From assembly GCA_025355105.1 (NCBI GenBank), contig JANYAE010000081.1, positions 238,713 through 302,712 of the forward strand: a stretch of 64,000 nucleotides of DNA. The letters run 5' to 3'. The position numbers and the translations under genes are program-made. Below the pieces are notes generated by a model. That model made no database searches, had not been told where the DNA came from, and saw only the letters and a list, made by a program, of their open reading frames with translations. Positions 24,531 through 32,845 of the stretch are shown here, piece after piece. Within the stretch, counting starts at the first letter, position 1. Every line of letters starts with the position of its first letter. Origin of the DNA: Pseudomonadota bacterium. GTDB taxonomy: Bacteria > Pseudomonadota > Gammaproteobacteria > Steroidobacterales > Steroidobacteraceae.

Positions 24531-26201
24531 TCAGCGCCCCCCGGGAATGATGAACTCCCATGGCGAGGGCTCGGAGTCGCGCTCGACCGGCACGACGATC
24601 AGCGTCGGCCCGGGGCGGCCGAACGCGGCCTTGAGCTCGCGCCCGAGCGCGGCGGGGCTGTCGACGCGCGGGCTCGGCACGCCGAAGGACTCGCCGAGGC
24701 GGACGAAGTCGGGGTTCTCGAGGTCGCTGCCGATCACGCGACCGAAGGTCCGCTGCTGGTCGCGGCGCACGTTGCCGAAGGCGCTGTTGTCGAACACGAC
24801 CACGGCGACGCCGATGCCGTACTGCGCCGCCGTGGCGAGCTCCGCGCAGGCGAACAGGAAGCCGCCGTCGCCGGCCACCGAGACGACGGCCTTGTCGGGG
24901 TGGGCCACCTTGACGCCTAGCGCGGTCGGAAAGCCATAGCCGAGGGTCCCCTGGTAGCCGGTCGTCACCAGATGGCGCGGCTCGTAGACCGGCAGCCCGA
25001 GCCAGGCGGCATAGCCGACCTGGCACATTTCGTCGACGAAGAACCCGTCGCGCGGCAGCGCGGCGCGGATCGCCCGCAGGTAGCCCATTTGGGGCTGAAG
25101 GCGCTCGATCGCGGCATCGGTCGCCTCGCGGGCAGCGCGCGACGCGGCCCGCCGCCCTGGGCGCGGCGCGGGTACGTACGGCTCGAGCGCTTCGACCAGC
25201 GCCGCGGTCGCCTGGACCGCGTCGGCAAGCAGCTGGACGTCGGTCGCGACGCGCTCGAACTCGCGCGGATCAATATCGATGCGGATGGTCGTGAGGCCGG
25301 GTGGCTTGGCGCGCCAGCGAAAGTCAGGGACCTCGAGCCGCGTGCCGATGGCAAGCAGCACGTCGGTATCCGCCCACAACGCACGGCCGGATGCAATGGT
25401 GTGCGAGAGTTCGTGGTCCGAGCTCAGAATGCCGCGGCCGGAGCGGAACGCCACCACCGGCGCACCGAGGCACTCGGCGAGCGCCGCGATCTCGGCTGCT
25501 GCGGCCATCGCCCCGCCGCCGACCATGATCATCGGCGCGCGAGCGTCGCCGAGGAGCCGCGCGGCCTCGCGCAGCGACGCTGGATCCGCGACCGCCGGCG
25601 CGACCGGCGGCAGCGGCTCCGCCGCCGCCGCCGGCACCTGCTTCGTGAAGTGATCCCACGGCATCTCGAGGGCCACCGGCCCCTGCCGGCCGGAGGTCAT
25701 CTCGCGGAACGCGCGCGCGACCAGCGTCGGTGCCTCGCCGGGCTCGGAGATCAGCGCCGACCACTTCGTCAGCTGGCGCAACGCCGCGAGCTGGTCAGGC
25801 ATCTCGTGCAGGTGGCCGCGACCGCGGCCGATCCACGCCGACGGCACCTCGCCGGTCAGGCAGAGCACCGGGGCGTTGCGCCCGAAAGCGGTCAGCAGCC
25901 CCGCGGCGGCATTCATGAGGCCAGGGCCGGGCACCACCGAGAACACACCCGGCCGACCGGTCGAGGCGGCGTAGCCGAGCGCCATATACGCGCAGGTCTG
26001 CTCGTGGCGCGGGCAGATGACCCGGATCCGGTCCTCGGCGCGCTTCAGTGCGTCAAACAGCCCGTAGGTCTGAACGCCCGGCAGGCCGAAGACGGTATCG
26101 ACACCGTGGGCGATGAGGCCGGCGACGAGCGCCTCGCCCCCGGTCATCGTGGCCGGCAGGTGGCCGGCGGCCGGCGCGGGCGACTGTGAACGCTGGCTCA
26201 T
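24531..26201 (-). CDS. ThDP-binding enzyme, acetolactate-synthase-like
   Basis: A 556-residue enzyme with the three-domain layout of the acetolactate synthase/benzoylformate decarboxylase family. E67 in PRHEQTCAYMALGYA is the catalytic glutamate that activates the cofactor. The Mg-ThDP motif GDGGFLFACAELATA...FDNSAFGN lies near 440-475. No regulatory-subunit gene (ilvN) is nearby and the family residues for FAD are not obvious, so a 2-oxoacid decarboxylase or lyase is as likely as ALS. The ATG at 26201 is chosen; a GTG at 26231 is also open. The asparaginase start lies 74 bases after the stop, suggesting an operon. Confidence 0.88.
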   Translation of the reverse strand: MSQRSQSPAPAAGHLPATMTGGEALVAGLIAHGVDTVFGLPGVQTYGLFDALKRAEDRIRVICPRHEQTCAYMALGYAASTGRPGVFSVVPGPGLMNAAAGLLTAFGRNAPVLCLTGEVPSAWIGRGRGHLHEMPDQLAALRQLTKWSALISEPGEAPTLVARAFREMTSGRQGPVALEMPWDHFTKQVPAAAAEPLPPVAPAVADPASLREAARLLGDARAPMIMVGGGAMAAAAEIAALAECLGAPVVAFRSGRGILSSDHELSHTIASGRALWADTDVLLAIGTRLEVPDFRWRAKPPGLTTIRIDIDPREFERVATDVQLLADAVQATAALVEALEPYVPAPRPGRRAASRAAREATDAAIERLQPQMGYLRAIRAALPRDGFFVDEMCQVGYAAWLGLPVYEPRHLVTTGYQGTLGYGFPTALGVKVAHPDKAVVSVAGDGGFLFACAELATAAQYGIGVAVVVFDNSAFGNVRRDQQRTFGRVIGSDLENPDFVRLGESFGVPSPRVDSPAALGRELKAAFGRPGPTLIVVPVERDSEPSPWEFIIPGGR

Positions 26202-26319
26202 CGCGGCGGGACTCACGGACGGGCACGGCACGTGCCCGGGCGCGACTATATCGCGCAGCGGCGGCCGCCCGCAGTCGGGGCAACCGTCGGATCCTCACCC
26301 ACAGGCGTAAGCTCGATTG

Positions 26320-26928
26320 ATGCAGTGCGTTCGCGGTCTCCCGTGCAGCCGGCGACTCCCCGCGTGGGCGCGGAGCGTCGCCGTCGCGCTCACGCTCGCG
26401 ACCCCTGCCGGCGCCGCGCTCGCGGTACCCGGATGCTACACCGTCGACGACACGCGCTCGCAGGTGCAGTTCCGGATCCGCTTCTTCGGCTTCTTCAGTC
26501 CCGGCGGCCGCTTCGAGCGGGTGGTGGGCACGGTGAGCTTCGATCCCGAGCACTGGGATACGCTCGCGGTCTCGATTCGCATCGCCGTCGACAGCCTCGA
26601 GAGCCGGCCGGGCTTCTGGCACGACGAGCTTCTCGGGCCGCACTTCTTCGACCACGCGCGCTTCCCGTGGATCGCCTTCGACGGTCGGCGCGCGGAGCAG
26701 AACGGACCGAATGCCGGGCTCGCGCATGGCGCACTGGCGCTGCGCGGCATCACGCGAGCGGTGACGCTCAGGGCACGTCTCGTCACGACCGAAGCGGCGC
26801 TCGACATCGACGCCGAAACGAGCGTGCGGCGCTCCGACTTCGGACTCGGTGGCGTTCTGCCGCTCGCGAGCGACGAGGTGTCGATCGCGTTGCACCTGCG
26901 CGCCACGCCGGGCAGCTGCGGAGGCTAG
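26320..26928 (+). CDS. YceI family periplasmic lipid-binding-like protein
   Basis: A 202-residue protein with a signal peptide (about 1-38, ending ALA-V) and a lipocalin-like YceI barrel: YTVDDTRSQVQFRIRFFGFFS at the N-terminus, DSLESRPGFWHDELLGPHFFDHARFPWIAF in the middle and the usual RRSDFGLGGVLP near the end. YceI proteins bind long isoprenoid or amide lipids; the physiological role is unclear. The ATG at 26320 is used; the preceding TTG is in frame too. It is divergent from the ThDP enzyme. Confidence 0.88.
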   Translation: MQCVRGLPCSRRLPAWARSVAVALTLATPAGAALAVPGCYTVDDTRSQVQFRIRFFGFFSPGGRFERVVGTVSFDPEHWDTLAVSIRIAVDSLESRPGFWHDELLGPHFFDHARFPWIAFDGRRAEQNGPNAGLAHGALALRGITRAVTLRARLVTTEAALDIDAETSVRRSDFGLGGVLPLASDEVSIALHLRATPGSCGG

Positions 26929-27049
26929 GCCCTCTGCCCACTCTGAGCCGGCAATCTGCCGCGATCCGACCCGGCGCGACCCTTGAGGAGTGCTGGCCGC
27001 GGCCTATCGCGTCACTCATCGCGTTGGCGCGGCGGGCCCTGAACCGACT

Positions 27050-27967
27050 TCAGTGCGGCCAGATCGTGAAGTCGCGAAATGCCTTGCGTTGGACCTTGCC
27101 GTTCATCTCGCGCACGGCTTCGTTCAGCTCGAGAAGGTGTGCGCGACCGAGTTCCAGCGGGTGTTCGTCCGGCTGGTAGACCGTTCCGACCGGATAGTCC
27201 ATGTACGGCGTCCGCGTCTGCTCGATGTGATTGCCGAGGATGTGCGCGACGATCTTCCCGTGCGTGAAATCGACGAGCCGCTGGATGCTGAGGGCGAAGG
27301 CGGCCGCGTCCGCCACGTACAGCCTGCCGGCGTACAGGGTGTCGCCAGTGAACAGAAGGGCGGTTTGGCGGTCGTAGAACGCGATTGAAGAAGGCTCGTG
27401 CCCCGGAATCGGAATGATGTCGAGAACCCGCTGCCCAAGATCGTAGGTGGACGTTTCGCTGGGCCAGTTCCGCAGTGCGAAGAAGGCCTGCACCGCAGCG
27501 GGCTTGGGCTCGACGACGGTGGCGCGCGCAAGCCCCCGCAACTGGCTGTCCCCTGCGATGTGGTCGCCGTGGGCGTGCGTGTGCGCAACGACCAGGGCGA
27601 TGGACTCGCGGCCATTGCGCCTCAGCCAGTCCTGCAGCACGTTGTTGACGACCTGATCGACGTCGGTCTGGCCAGCTCCCGTGTCCAGCAGCAGCGCCTT
27701 TTCCTTGCCGAAGATCAGGTACAGGAAGGGCTTCTCGTAGTTCGAACAGCCCGATTCGCGGAGGATGTACAGATCGTCGTTGTACGCGTGGACCTGGAAG
27801 TCCGCCTTGTCCGCGCAGCGCGGACCGCTCGTCGGCCAGCTTCGTGGCAGGGTTCCCTGGCGCACGCCCGCGCCGTCGGGCTCGGGAGCCTGTGCACTGG
27901 CCGTGCTCAGCATCGCGAAGAGGCAGGCGAGCGTGGCGATCGCACCGGCGCGGCGTTGGGCGTTCAT
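27050..27967 (-). CDS. MBL-fold metallo-hydrolase, exported
   Basis: A 305-residue protein with a signal peptide (1-25, ending ASA-Q). The metal motif is VVAHTHAHGDHIAGD (HxHxDH); further ligands lie in IPIPGHEPSSIAFYD, LLFTGDTLYAG and ILGNHIE. It differs clearly from the other MBL gene (8003) in the spacing of these motifs. Substrate unknown; the exported location and GNHIEQTRTPYMDYPVG segment recall uncharacterised periplasmic hydrolases. It converges on the YceI gene. Confidence 0.88.
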   Translation of the reverse strand: MNAQRRAGAIATLACLFAMLSTASAQAPEPDGAGVRQGTLPRSWPTSGPRCADKADFQVHAYNDDLYILRESGCSNYEKPFLYLIFGKEKALLLDTGAGQTDVDQVVNNVLQDWLRRNGRESIALVVAHTHAHGDHIAGDSQLRGLARATVVEPKPAAVQAFFALRNWPSETSTYDLGQRVLDIIPIPGHEPSSIAFYDRQTALLFTGDTLYAGRLYVADAAAFALSIQRLVDFTHGKIVAHILGNHIEQTRTPYMDYPVGTVYQPDEHPLELGRAHLLELNEAVREMNGKVQRKAFRDFTIWPH

Positions 27968-28358
27968 GGTGGTTTCGAGTATAGGCTCGGAACTGGCGCG
28001 ATCAGCCTTCCGACGGCGATCGCCGCGCCGGTCGCCGATGCGCTCGACCGCCAACCGAGGCCGACGCGCCCGCGCCGCTTCCGACGCAGCGCCGCGGCCG
28101 GCCGCGACCGCCAGCATCCGCTCGATGGCAACCCGTCATGCTGGCAGGCAGGCGGCTCCCCAGAACCGCGGGATCCGTCCATGGCCGCCGTTCGCTTCGG
28201 GCTGCGCGGCTCACGACCGAGCCGCAGCCACACGACTTCGCGACCGGACTGGCGCGTCTCGAGCGGCGTCCGAGGCAACGCAAGCGCAAGAACCGGAGCG
28301 CCCGTCACGCGGCGCACAGCTAGTGTCCGGCTACGCCACAGCCAACCCGGAGCCTACA
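27968..28358. other. Divergent intergenic region (391 bases)
   Basis: It lies between the MBL hydrolase (minus) and ada (plus). The open frames crossing it are Arg/Ala/Pro-rich on both strands and carry no domain. I see no Ada-box-like AAAGCGCA element, no strong promoter and no repeat. Confidence 0.5.
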
Positions 28359-29474
28359 ATGGACACCCCCGAGAACCCGCGAGCGCCGATGCTGAGCGAC
28401 GATCAGAAGTGGCAGGCCGTCATCGCGCGCGATGCGCGACTTGATGGCTCGTTCTGGTACGGCGTTCGGACCACCGGCGTCTTCTGCCGCCCGTCGTGCG
28501 CGTCGCGTCGCGCGCGCCGCGAGAACGTCCTCTATTTCGCCACCACCGCGGCCGCGACCGCGGCGGGCTTTCGCCCCTGCAAGCGCTGCCGGCCGCTGAC
28601 CGCCCGGGACCCGGTCGAGGCACGGCTCGAGGCGGTCGCGCGCTTCATCGACGCCCATGCCGACGAGTCGCTGCCGCTCGCGACGCTCGCGGGCCGCGCC
28701 CGACTTTCGCCGACGCACTTCCAGCGCCGCTTCAAGGCGCTGCTCGGCATCTCGCCGAAGGCCTACCATGACGGCGTGCGTCTCGCGCGGCTGAGGTCGG
28801 GGCTGCGCTCGGGCGGCGCGGTGCTCGAGGCGATCGTCGGCGCCGGCTTTTCCTCGACTAGTCGCGTCTACGGCGAAGCCGCGCGCAACCTCGGCATGAC
28901 GCCCTCCGCCTACCGCGCCGGCGGCGCCGGCGAGGTGATTGCCTACGCCTGCCGGCCGACGGCGCTAGGCCTGCTGATGATGGCCGCCACCGACCGCGGC
29001 GTCTGCTTTGCGCAATTCGGGTCGTCCGAGACGGCCCTCGGGCGCGAGCTCGCGGCCGAGTTTCCGAGGGCGACGCGCACGCCGTCGCCGCTCACCGCCG
29101 CGCCTCAGCTCGACGACTGGATCGGCGCCTTCGAGGCGCACGTCGGCGGACGGGCGCCGCGTCCTGACCTGCCGCTCGACCTTCGCGGCACCGCGTTCCA
29201 GATCAAGGTGTGGCGCTTCCTGCTGGGAATCCGCGAGGGAGACGTGCTGAGCTACAGCGAGGTGGCGGCCGGGATCGGTGCGCCGAAGTCGGTGCGTGCC
29301 GCGGCGTCAGCCTGCGGCGCCAACCGGATCGCGGTGCTCGTTCCCTGTCACCGCGTGCTGCGCGGTGACGGCGGCCTCGGCGGCTACCGCTGGGGGGTCG
29401 AGCGCAAGCGCGCGCTGATCGATACCGAGCGGGCCGGCCGCGCCACACAACCGCGGAGCTTTGCGGCAAGATAG
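28359..29474 (+). CDS. ada: Ada: bifunctional DNA-repair methyltransferase and AraC-type regulator
   Basis: A 371-residue protein with the full Ada layout. The N-terminal zinc domain holds C43, C47, C74 and C77 (FCRPSC ... CKRC); C43 is the phosphotriester acceptor whose methylation turns Ada into an activator. An AraC-type helix-turn-helix follows (about 85-185, LSPTHFQRRFKALLGISPKAYH). The O6-methylguanine methyltransferase domain ends with the active site VPCHRV, acceptor C330. It repairs alkylated DNA and controls the adaptive response. The ATG at 28359 is used; a second ATG ten codons later is possible. The molybdenum-enzyme gene starts 23 bases downstream, probably as a separate unit with its own ribosome site. 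Confidence 0.95.
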   Translation: MDTPENPRAPMLSDDQKWQAVIARDARLDGSFWYGVRTTGVFCRPSCASRRARRENVLYFATTAAATAAGFRPCKRCRPLTARDPVEARLEAVARFIDAHADESLPLATLAGRARLSPTHFQRRFKALLGISPKAYHDGVRLARLRSGLRSGGAVLEAIVGAGFSSTSRVYGEAARNLGMTPSAYRAGGAGEVIAYACRPTALGLLMMAATDRGVCFAQFGSSETALGRELAAEFPRATRTPSPLTAAPQLDDWIGAFEAHVGGRAPRPDLPLDLRGTAFQIKVWRFLLGIREGDVLSYSEVAAGIGAPKSVRAAASACGANRIAVLVPCHRVLRGDGGLGGYRWGVERKRALIDTERAGRATQPRSFAAR

Positions 29475-29497
29475 CGCTGCACCGAGGGGGAACTGTC

Positions 29498-31630
29498 ATG
29501 AGCGTCGATCAGCCTGCGTCGATGGAACGGCGTCGCTTCCTCGAGGTCTCGCTGGCCGCCGGCGGGGCACTGCTCGTGGCCGTGCCGCTCGCGCGACGCG
29601 CCGAGGCCGCCGCCAGTGGCGCACGGCTCAACGCCTACGTGCGCATCGACGCGGCGGGCGTCATCACGCTGGTGCTGCCCAAGGTCGAGATGGGCCAGGG
29701 CACCTACACGTCGCTGCCGATGCTGATCGCGGAGGAACTCGCGGTCGGCCTCGACCAGGTCCGGACCGAGGACGCGCCGCCTGATGTCGAGGTGTACGGC
29801 GCCGATGGCCTGCAGGAGACCGGCGGGTCCACCTCGATCCGCGAGTGCTGGGTGCCGCTCAGGACCGCCGGCGCGACCGCGCGCACCATGCTCGTCCGGG
29901 CCGCCGCCAAGGCCTGGAAGGTCCCGGCGGCCGAATGCCACGCGGCACGCGGCGAAGTGCTGCACGCCGCCTCCGGCCGGCATCTCGGTTATGGCGCGCT
30001 CGCGGCGCTCGCGGCGCAGCAGCCGGTGCCGAGGAAAGTCGCGCTCAAGGAGCCGAAGGATTTCACGCTGATCGGCCGGACGACGCCACGGCTCGATACG
30101 CCGGCGAAGACCGATGGCAGCGCGCGCTTCGGCATCGACGTGCGGCTGCCGGGGATGCGCTACGCGGCGCTAGCGCTCGCGCCGGTCGATGGCGGCACCG
30201 TCGCCGCGCTCGACACGGCCGCGGCGCGCGCGGTGCCGGGCGTGCGCCAGGTCGTCCGCGAACCGGACCTCGTCGCCGTCATCGCCGACGACACGCATGC
30301 CGCGCTCAAGGGGCTCGAGGCGCTCAAGCTGCGCTGGCACGACGGGCCGCACGGCGCCGTCGAACAGGCGCGACTGGTCGCCAACCTCGACGCCGCGGTC
30401 GAGCGCCCGGGCGTGCTCGCCAAGCGCGTGGGCAATCCGGCGGCCGCACTGCGACGCGCTGCGCGGGTCGTGGAGGCTCGCTATCACCAGCCGTTCCTCG
30501 CCCACGCGACGATGGAACCGATGAATTGCACCGTGCACTGGCACGGTGGCCGCTGCGAGATCTGGGCCGGCAGCCAGGCGCCGGCGCGCGCCGTCGACAA
30601 GCTCGCCGCGCTCGGCCTCACGCCCGAGCAGATCGTGCTGCACAACCAGCTGATCGGCGGCGGCTTCGGCCGGCGACTGGAGGTGGATGGCATCGTCATC
30701 GCGGCGCGCGTCGCACGCCACGTCGCGGGCCCGGTGCAGGTGATTTGGCGGCGCGAGGAGGACATCCAGCACGACCGCTACCGTCCCTACTACGTTGACC
30801 ATCTCAAGGCCGGGCTCGACGCCAAGGGCCAGCCGGTCGCGTGGCTGCACAGCATCGCCGGCTCCGCGGTGATGGAGGTCTACTACGGCGCGCCGCTCAA
30901 GGACGGCATCGACGTCGACGCCATCGAGTCCGGTGCCAACCCGGCCTACGCGTTCCCGAACATGGCGGTGCGCTACGTGCGCGAGGAGCCGCCGGGGGTG
31001 CTGACCGGCTGGTGGCGCGGCGTCGGCCCGACCCGCAACGTGTTCGTCGTCGAGAGCTTCATCGACGAGCTGGCGGCGGCGGCCGCCCAGGACCCGGTCG
31101 CCTACCGCCGGCCGCTGATCGCCGATGCCCGCCTGCGCGCGGTCCTCGAGCTCGCCGTCGAGAAATCGGGCTGGGGCGCGCCGCTGCCGAAAGGCCGCGG
31201 CCGCGGCATCTCGATCCAGGCGGCGTTCGGCAGCTATCTGGCGCAGGTTGCGGAGGTCGAGGTGCGCGACGACGGCACGGTGCGCGTCGAACGCGTCGTC
31301 TGCGCCTTCGATTGCGGACAGACTGTCAACCCCGACACGGTCCACGCGCAGCTCGAGGGGGGCGTGATCTTCGGGCTCACGGCGGCGCTGATGAGCGAGG
31401 TGACCTTCGCCGGCGGTCGCGTGCAGCAGTCGAACTTCAACGACTACCCGGTGCTGCGCTTCGGCGAGGCACCGCGCGTCGAGACGTACCTGATCGGCAG
31501 CCACGAGACGCCGGGCGGCGTCGGCGAGACCGGCACCGCCTGCGTCCAGGCGGCGCTCTGCAATGCCGTGTTCGCAGCGACCGGCAAGCGCGTGCGGACG
31601 CTACCGCTGTCGCGCGGCCTTAAGGCCTGA
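29498..31630 (+). CDS. Tat-exported molybdopterin-binding subunit, xanthine-dehydrogenase (IorB-like) family
   Basis: A 710-residue large subunit of a molybdenum hydroxylase. The N-terminus MERRRFLEVSLAAGGALLVA is a twin-arginine signal, as in isoquinoline 1-oxidoreductase beta subunit and related aldehyde dehydrogenases. Cofactor-contacting motifs are VEMGQGTYTSLPMLIAEEL, GGGFGRR (about 387-393), TGWWRGVGPTRN and the catalytic glutamate in GGVGETG (about 676). Such proteins pair with a [2Fe-2S] small subunit and often a cytochrome; neither is adjacent. The ATG at 29498 has GAGGGGG at 29484-29490. The substrate (aldehyde or N-heterocycle) is unknown. Confidence 0.92.
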   Translation: MSVDQPASMERRRFLEVSLAAGGALLVAVPLARRAEAAASGARLNAYVRIDAAGVITLVLPKVEMGQGTYTSLPMLIAEELAVGLDQVRTEDAPPDVEVYGADGLQETGGSTSIRECWVPLRTAGATARTMLVRAAAKAWKVPAAECHAARGEVLHAASGRHLGYGALAALAAQQPVPRKVALKEPKDFTLIGRTTPRLDTPAKTDGSARFGIDVRLPGMRYAALALAPVDGGTVAALDTAAARAVPGVRQVVREPDLVAVIADDTHAALKGLEALKLRWHDGPHGAVEQARLVANLDAAVERPGVLAKRVGNPAAALRRAARVVEARYHQPFLAHATMEPMNCTVHWHGGRCEIWAGSQAPARAVDKLAALGLTPEQIVLHNQLIGGGFGRRLEVDGIVIAARVARHVAGPVQVIWRREEDIQHDRYRPYYVDHLKAGLDAKGQPVAWLHSIAGSAVMEVYYGAPLKDGIDVDAIESGANPAYAFPNMAVRYVREEPPGVLTGWWRGVGPTRNVFVVESFIDELAAAAAQDPVAYRRPLIADARLRAVLELAVEKSGWGAPLPKGRGRGISIQAAFGSYLAQVAEVEVRDDGTVRVERVVCAFDCGQTVNPDTVHAQLEGGVIFGLTAALMSEVTFAGGRVQQSNFNDYPVLRFGEAPRVETYLIGSHETPGGVGETGTACVQAALCNAVFAATGKRVRTLPLSRGLKA

Positions 31631-31637
31631 CGCCGCC

Positions 31638-32663
31638 TCAGCTGCCGGGAGCGCGCTGCAACACCTGCAGCTCGTGGCGCTTGTAGTCGATGATCAGCGT
31701 GTCGAGCAGGCCGAGCACGTCCATGCCGATCAGCAGCGACGGCTCGTGCGTCATCTTCCAGTGCTGGAAGATGTACATGTCGCCGACCGTGATGTGAGCG
31801 CCGCGGATCGTCAGTTCGCCGATGCGGATCGGCGGCATGACGATCCGGTCGCCGCGCTGCACGTCGAGCGTCGCGCCGGTGATCTCGTCGGCGCGCACGT
31901 CCTCCGGGCGCAGCCGCGTCGCCAGCGCATCACGCATCGGCAGGTTCGCGAGCGTCCCCTGCCCGCCGGTGTCGATGATCGCCTTGGCGTGCAGCGGGCC
32001 GATGCGAATGTCGGCGACCAGCAAGAGGCCGTTGACGATGTTGATCGGGATCGTCACAAAGCCCGGCGGCGCGCGCTCCGAGTGCGAGCGGAAGATCGTG
32101 ATCTTGTCGTGCCGGAAGTCGATGAAGATGCGCTTGTCCTGCAGCCCTTCGGTGCCGAGCACGCCTTCGGCGCCGCCGAGCGCGTCGATCACGATCGGCA
32201 GGCGCTTCGAGCGCAGCTCGAGGTCGCCGACCACCAGGCTGTCGATCGAGATCGTTGGCACCTGGCGCGCCCCGGTCACGCCGCGCAGCATCACGGGGTT
32301 GTCGGCGTCGAGCGGCAGGCCGAGCGCCGCGGCAACCGACGCGATGACTGCGGAATTGCTCGCGCCGGTGTCGAGCACGAGCCGGAACGGGCCTTGGTCG
32401 TTGATCAGCACCGGCGCCCAGATCCGGCCGATGCGATCGCGGCGCGTCGGCGCGACATAGCGCGGCTCGGGCGCCTCGACCACCACGTCCGGCAAGGGCG
32501 TATCCGGCGCGGCGCCTGCCGACGGCGGCACCGGTGGCGGGACATCGTCGGCAAGCGAGCTGGCGAAGCAGAGCGTCGCACAGACGGCAGCGAGCGCACG
32601 CGAGCACCGCGAGCCCATCGCGGCAGCGGCGGCCCTGGCCCGCGGATCGACGTCGTCGCGCAC
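31638..32663 (-). CDS. Retropepsin-like aspartic protease with two DTG motifs, exported
   Basis: A 341-residue protein. The GTG at 32663 has GGAGG 5 bases upstream; the signal peptide (GSRCSRALAAVCATLCFASS) follows about 17 residues in, and an ATG at 32618 is the alternative start. The first lobe has LVLDTGASNSAV with D98; the second has AIIDTGGQGTLANL with D231. Each lobe thus supplies one catalytic DTG, and a downstream SLLIGMDVLGLLDTLIIDY resembles the flap/ILGxD segment. That predicts a single-chain, pepsin-like dyad rather than a homodimer. The substrate is unknown. It is convergent with the molybdenum enzyme (7-base gap). Confidence 0.85.
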   Translation of the reverse strand: MRDDVDPRARAAAAAMGSRCSRALAAVCATLCFASSLADDVPPPVPPSAGAAPDTPLPDVVVEAPEPRYVAPTRRDRIGRIWAPVLINDQGPFRLVLDTGASNSAVIASVAAALGLPLDADNPVMLRGVTGARQVPTISIDSLVVGDLELRSKRLPIVIDALGGAEGVLGTEGLQDKRIFIDFRHDKITIFRSHSERAPPGFVTIPINIVNGLLLVADIRIGPLHAKAIIDTGGQGTLANLPMRDALATRLRPEDVRADEITGATLDVQRGDRIVMPPIRIGELTIRGAHITVGDMYIFQHWKMTHEPSLLIGMDVLGLLDTLIIDYKRHELQVLQRAPGS

Positions 32664-32845
32664 GCTCACCTCCGCAGGCGCCGCCGGGACCCCGGTGGCG
32701 ACGCGTTGTGCATCGAGTATAGGGTCGCCGCCCCGCGCCAGTCAGGGTTCTCGCCGCGCCGCCGGCCGGTCGCGACGATGCCCGCCCGGCCCGCTGTTGC
32801 GATACTGTAGCGCCTTCCCGACCGCCGCCGCCGCCAGGACACCCC

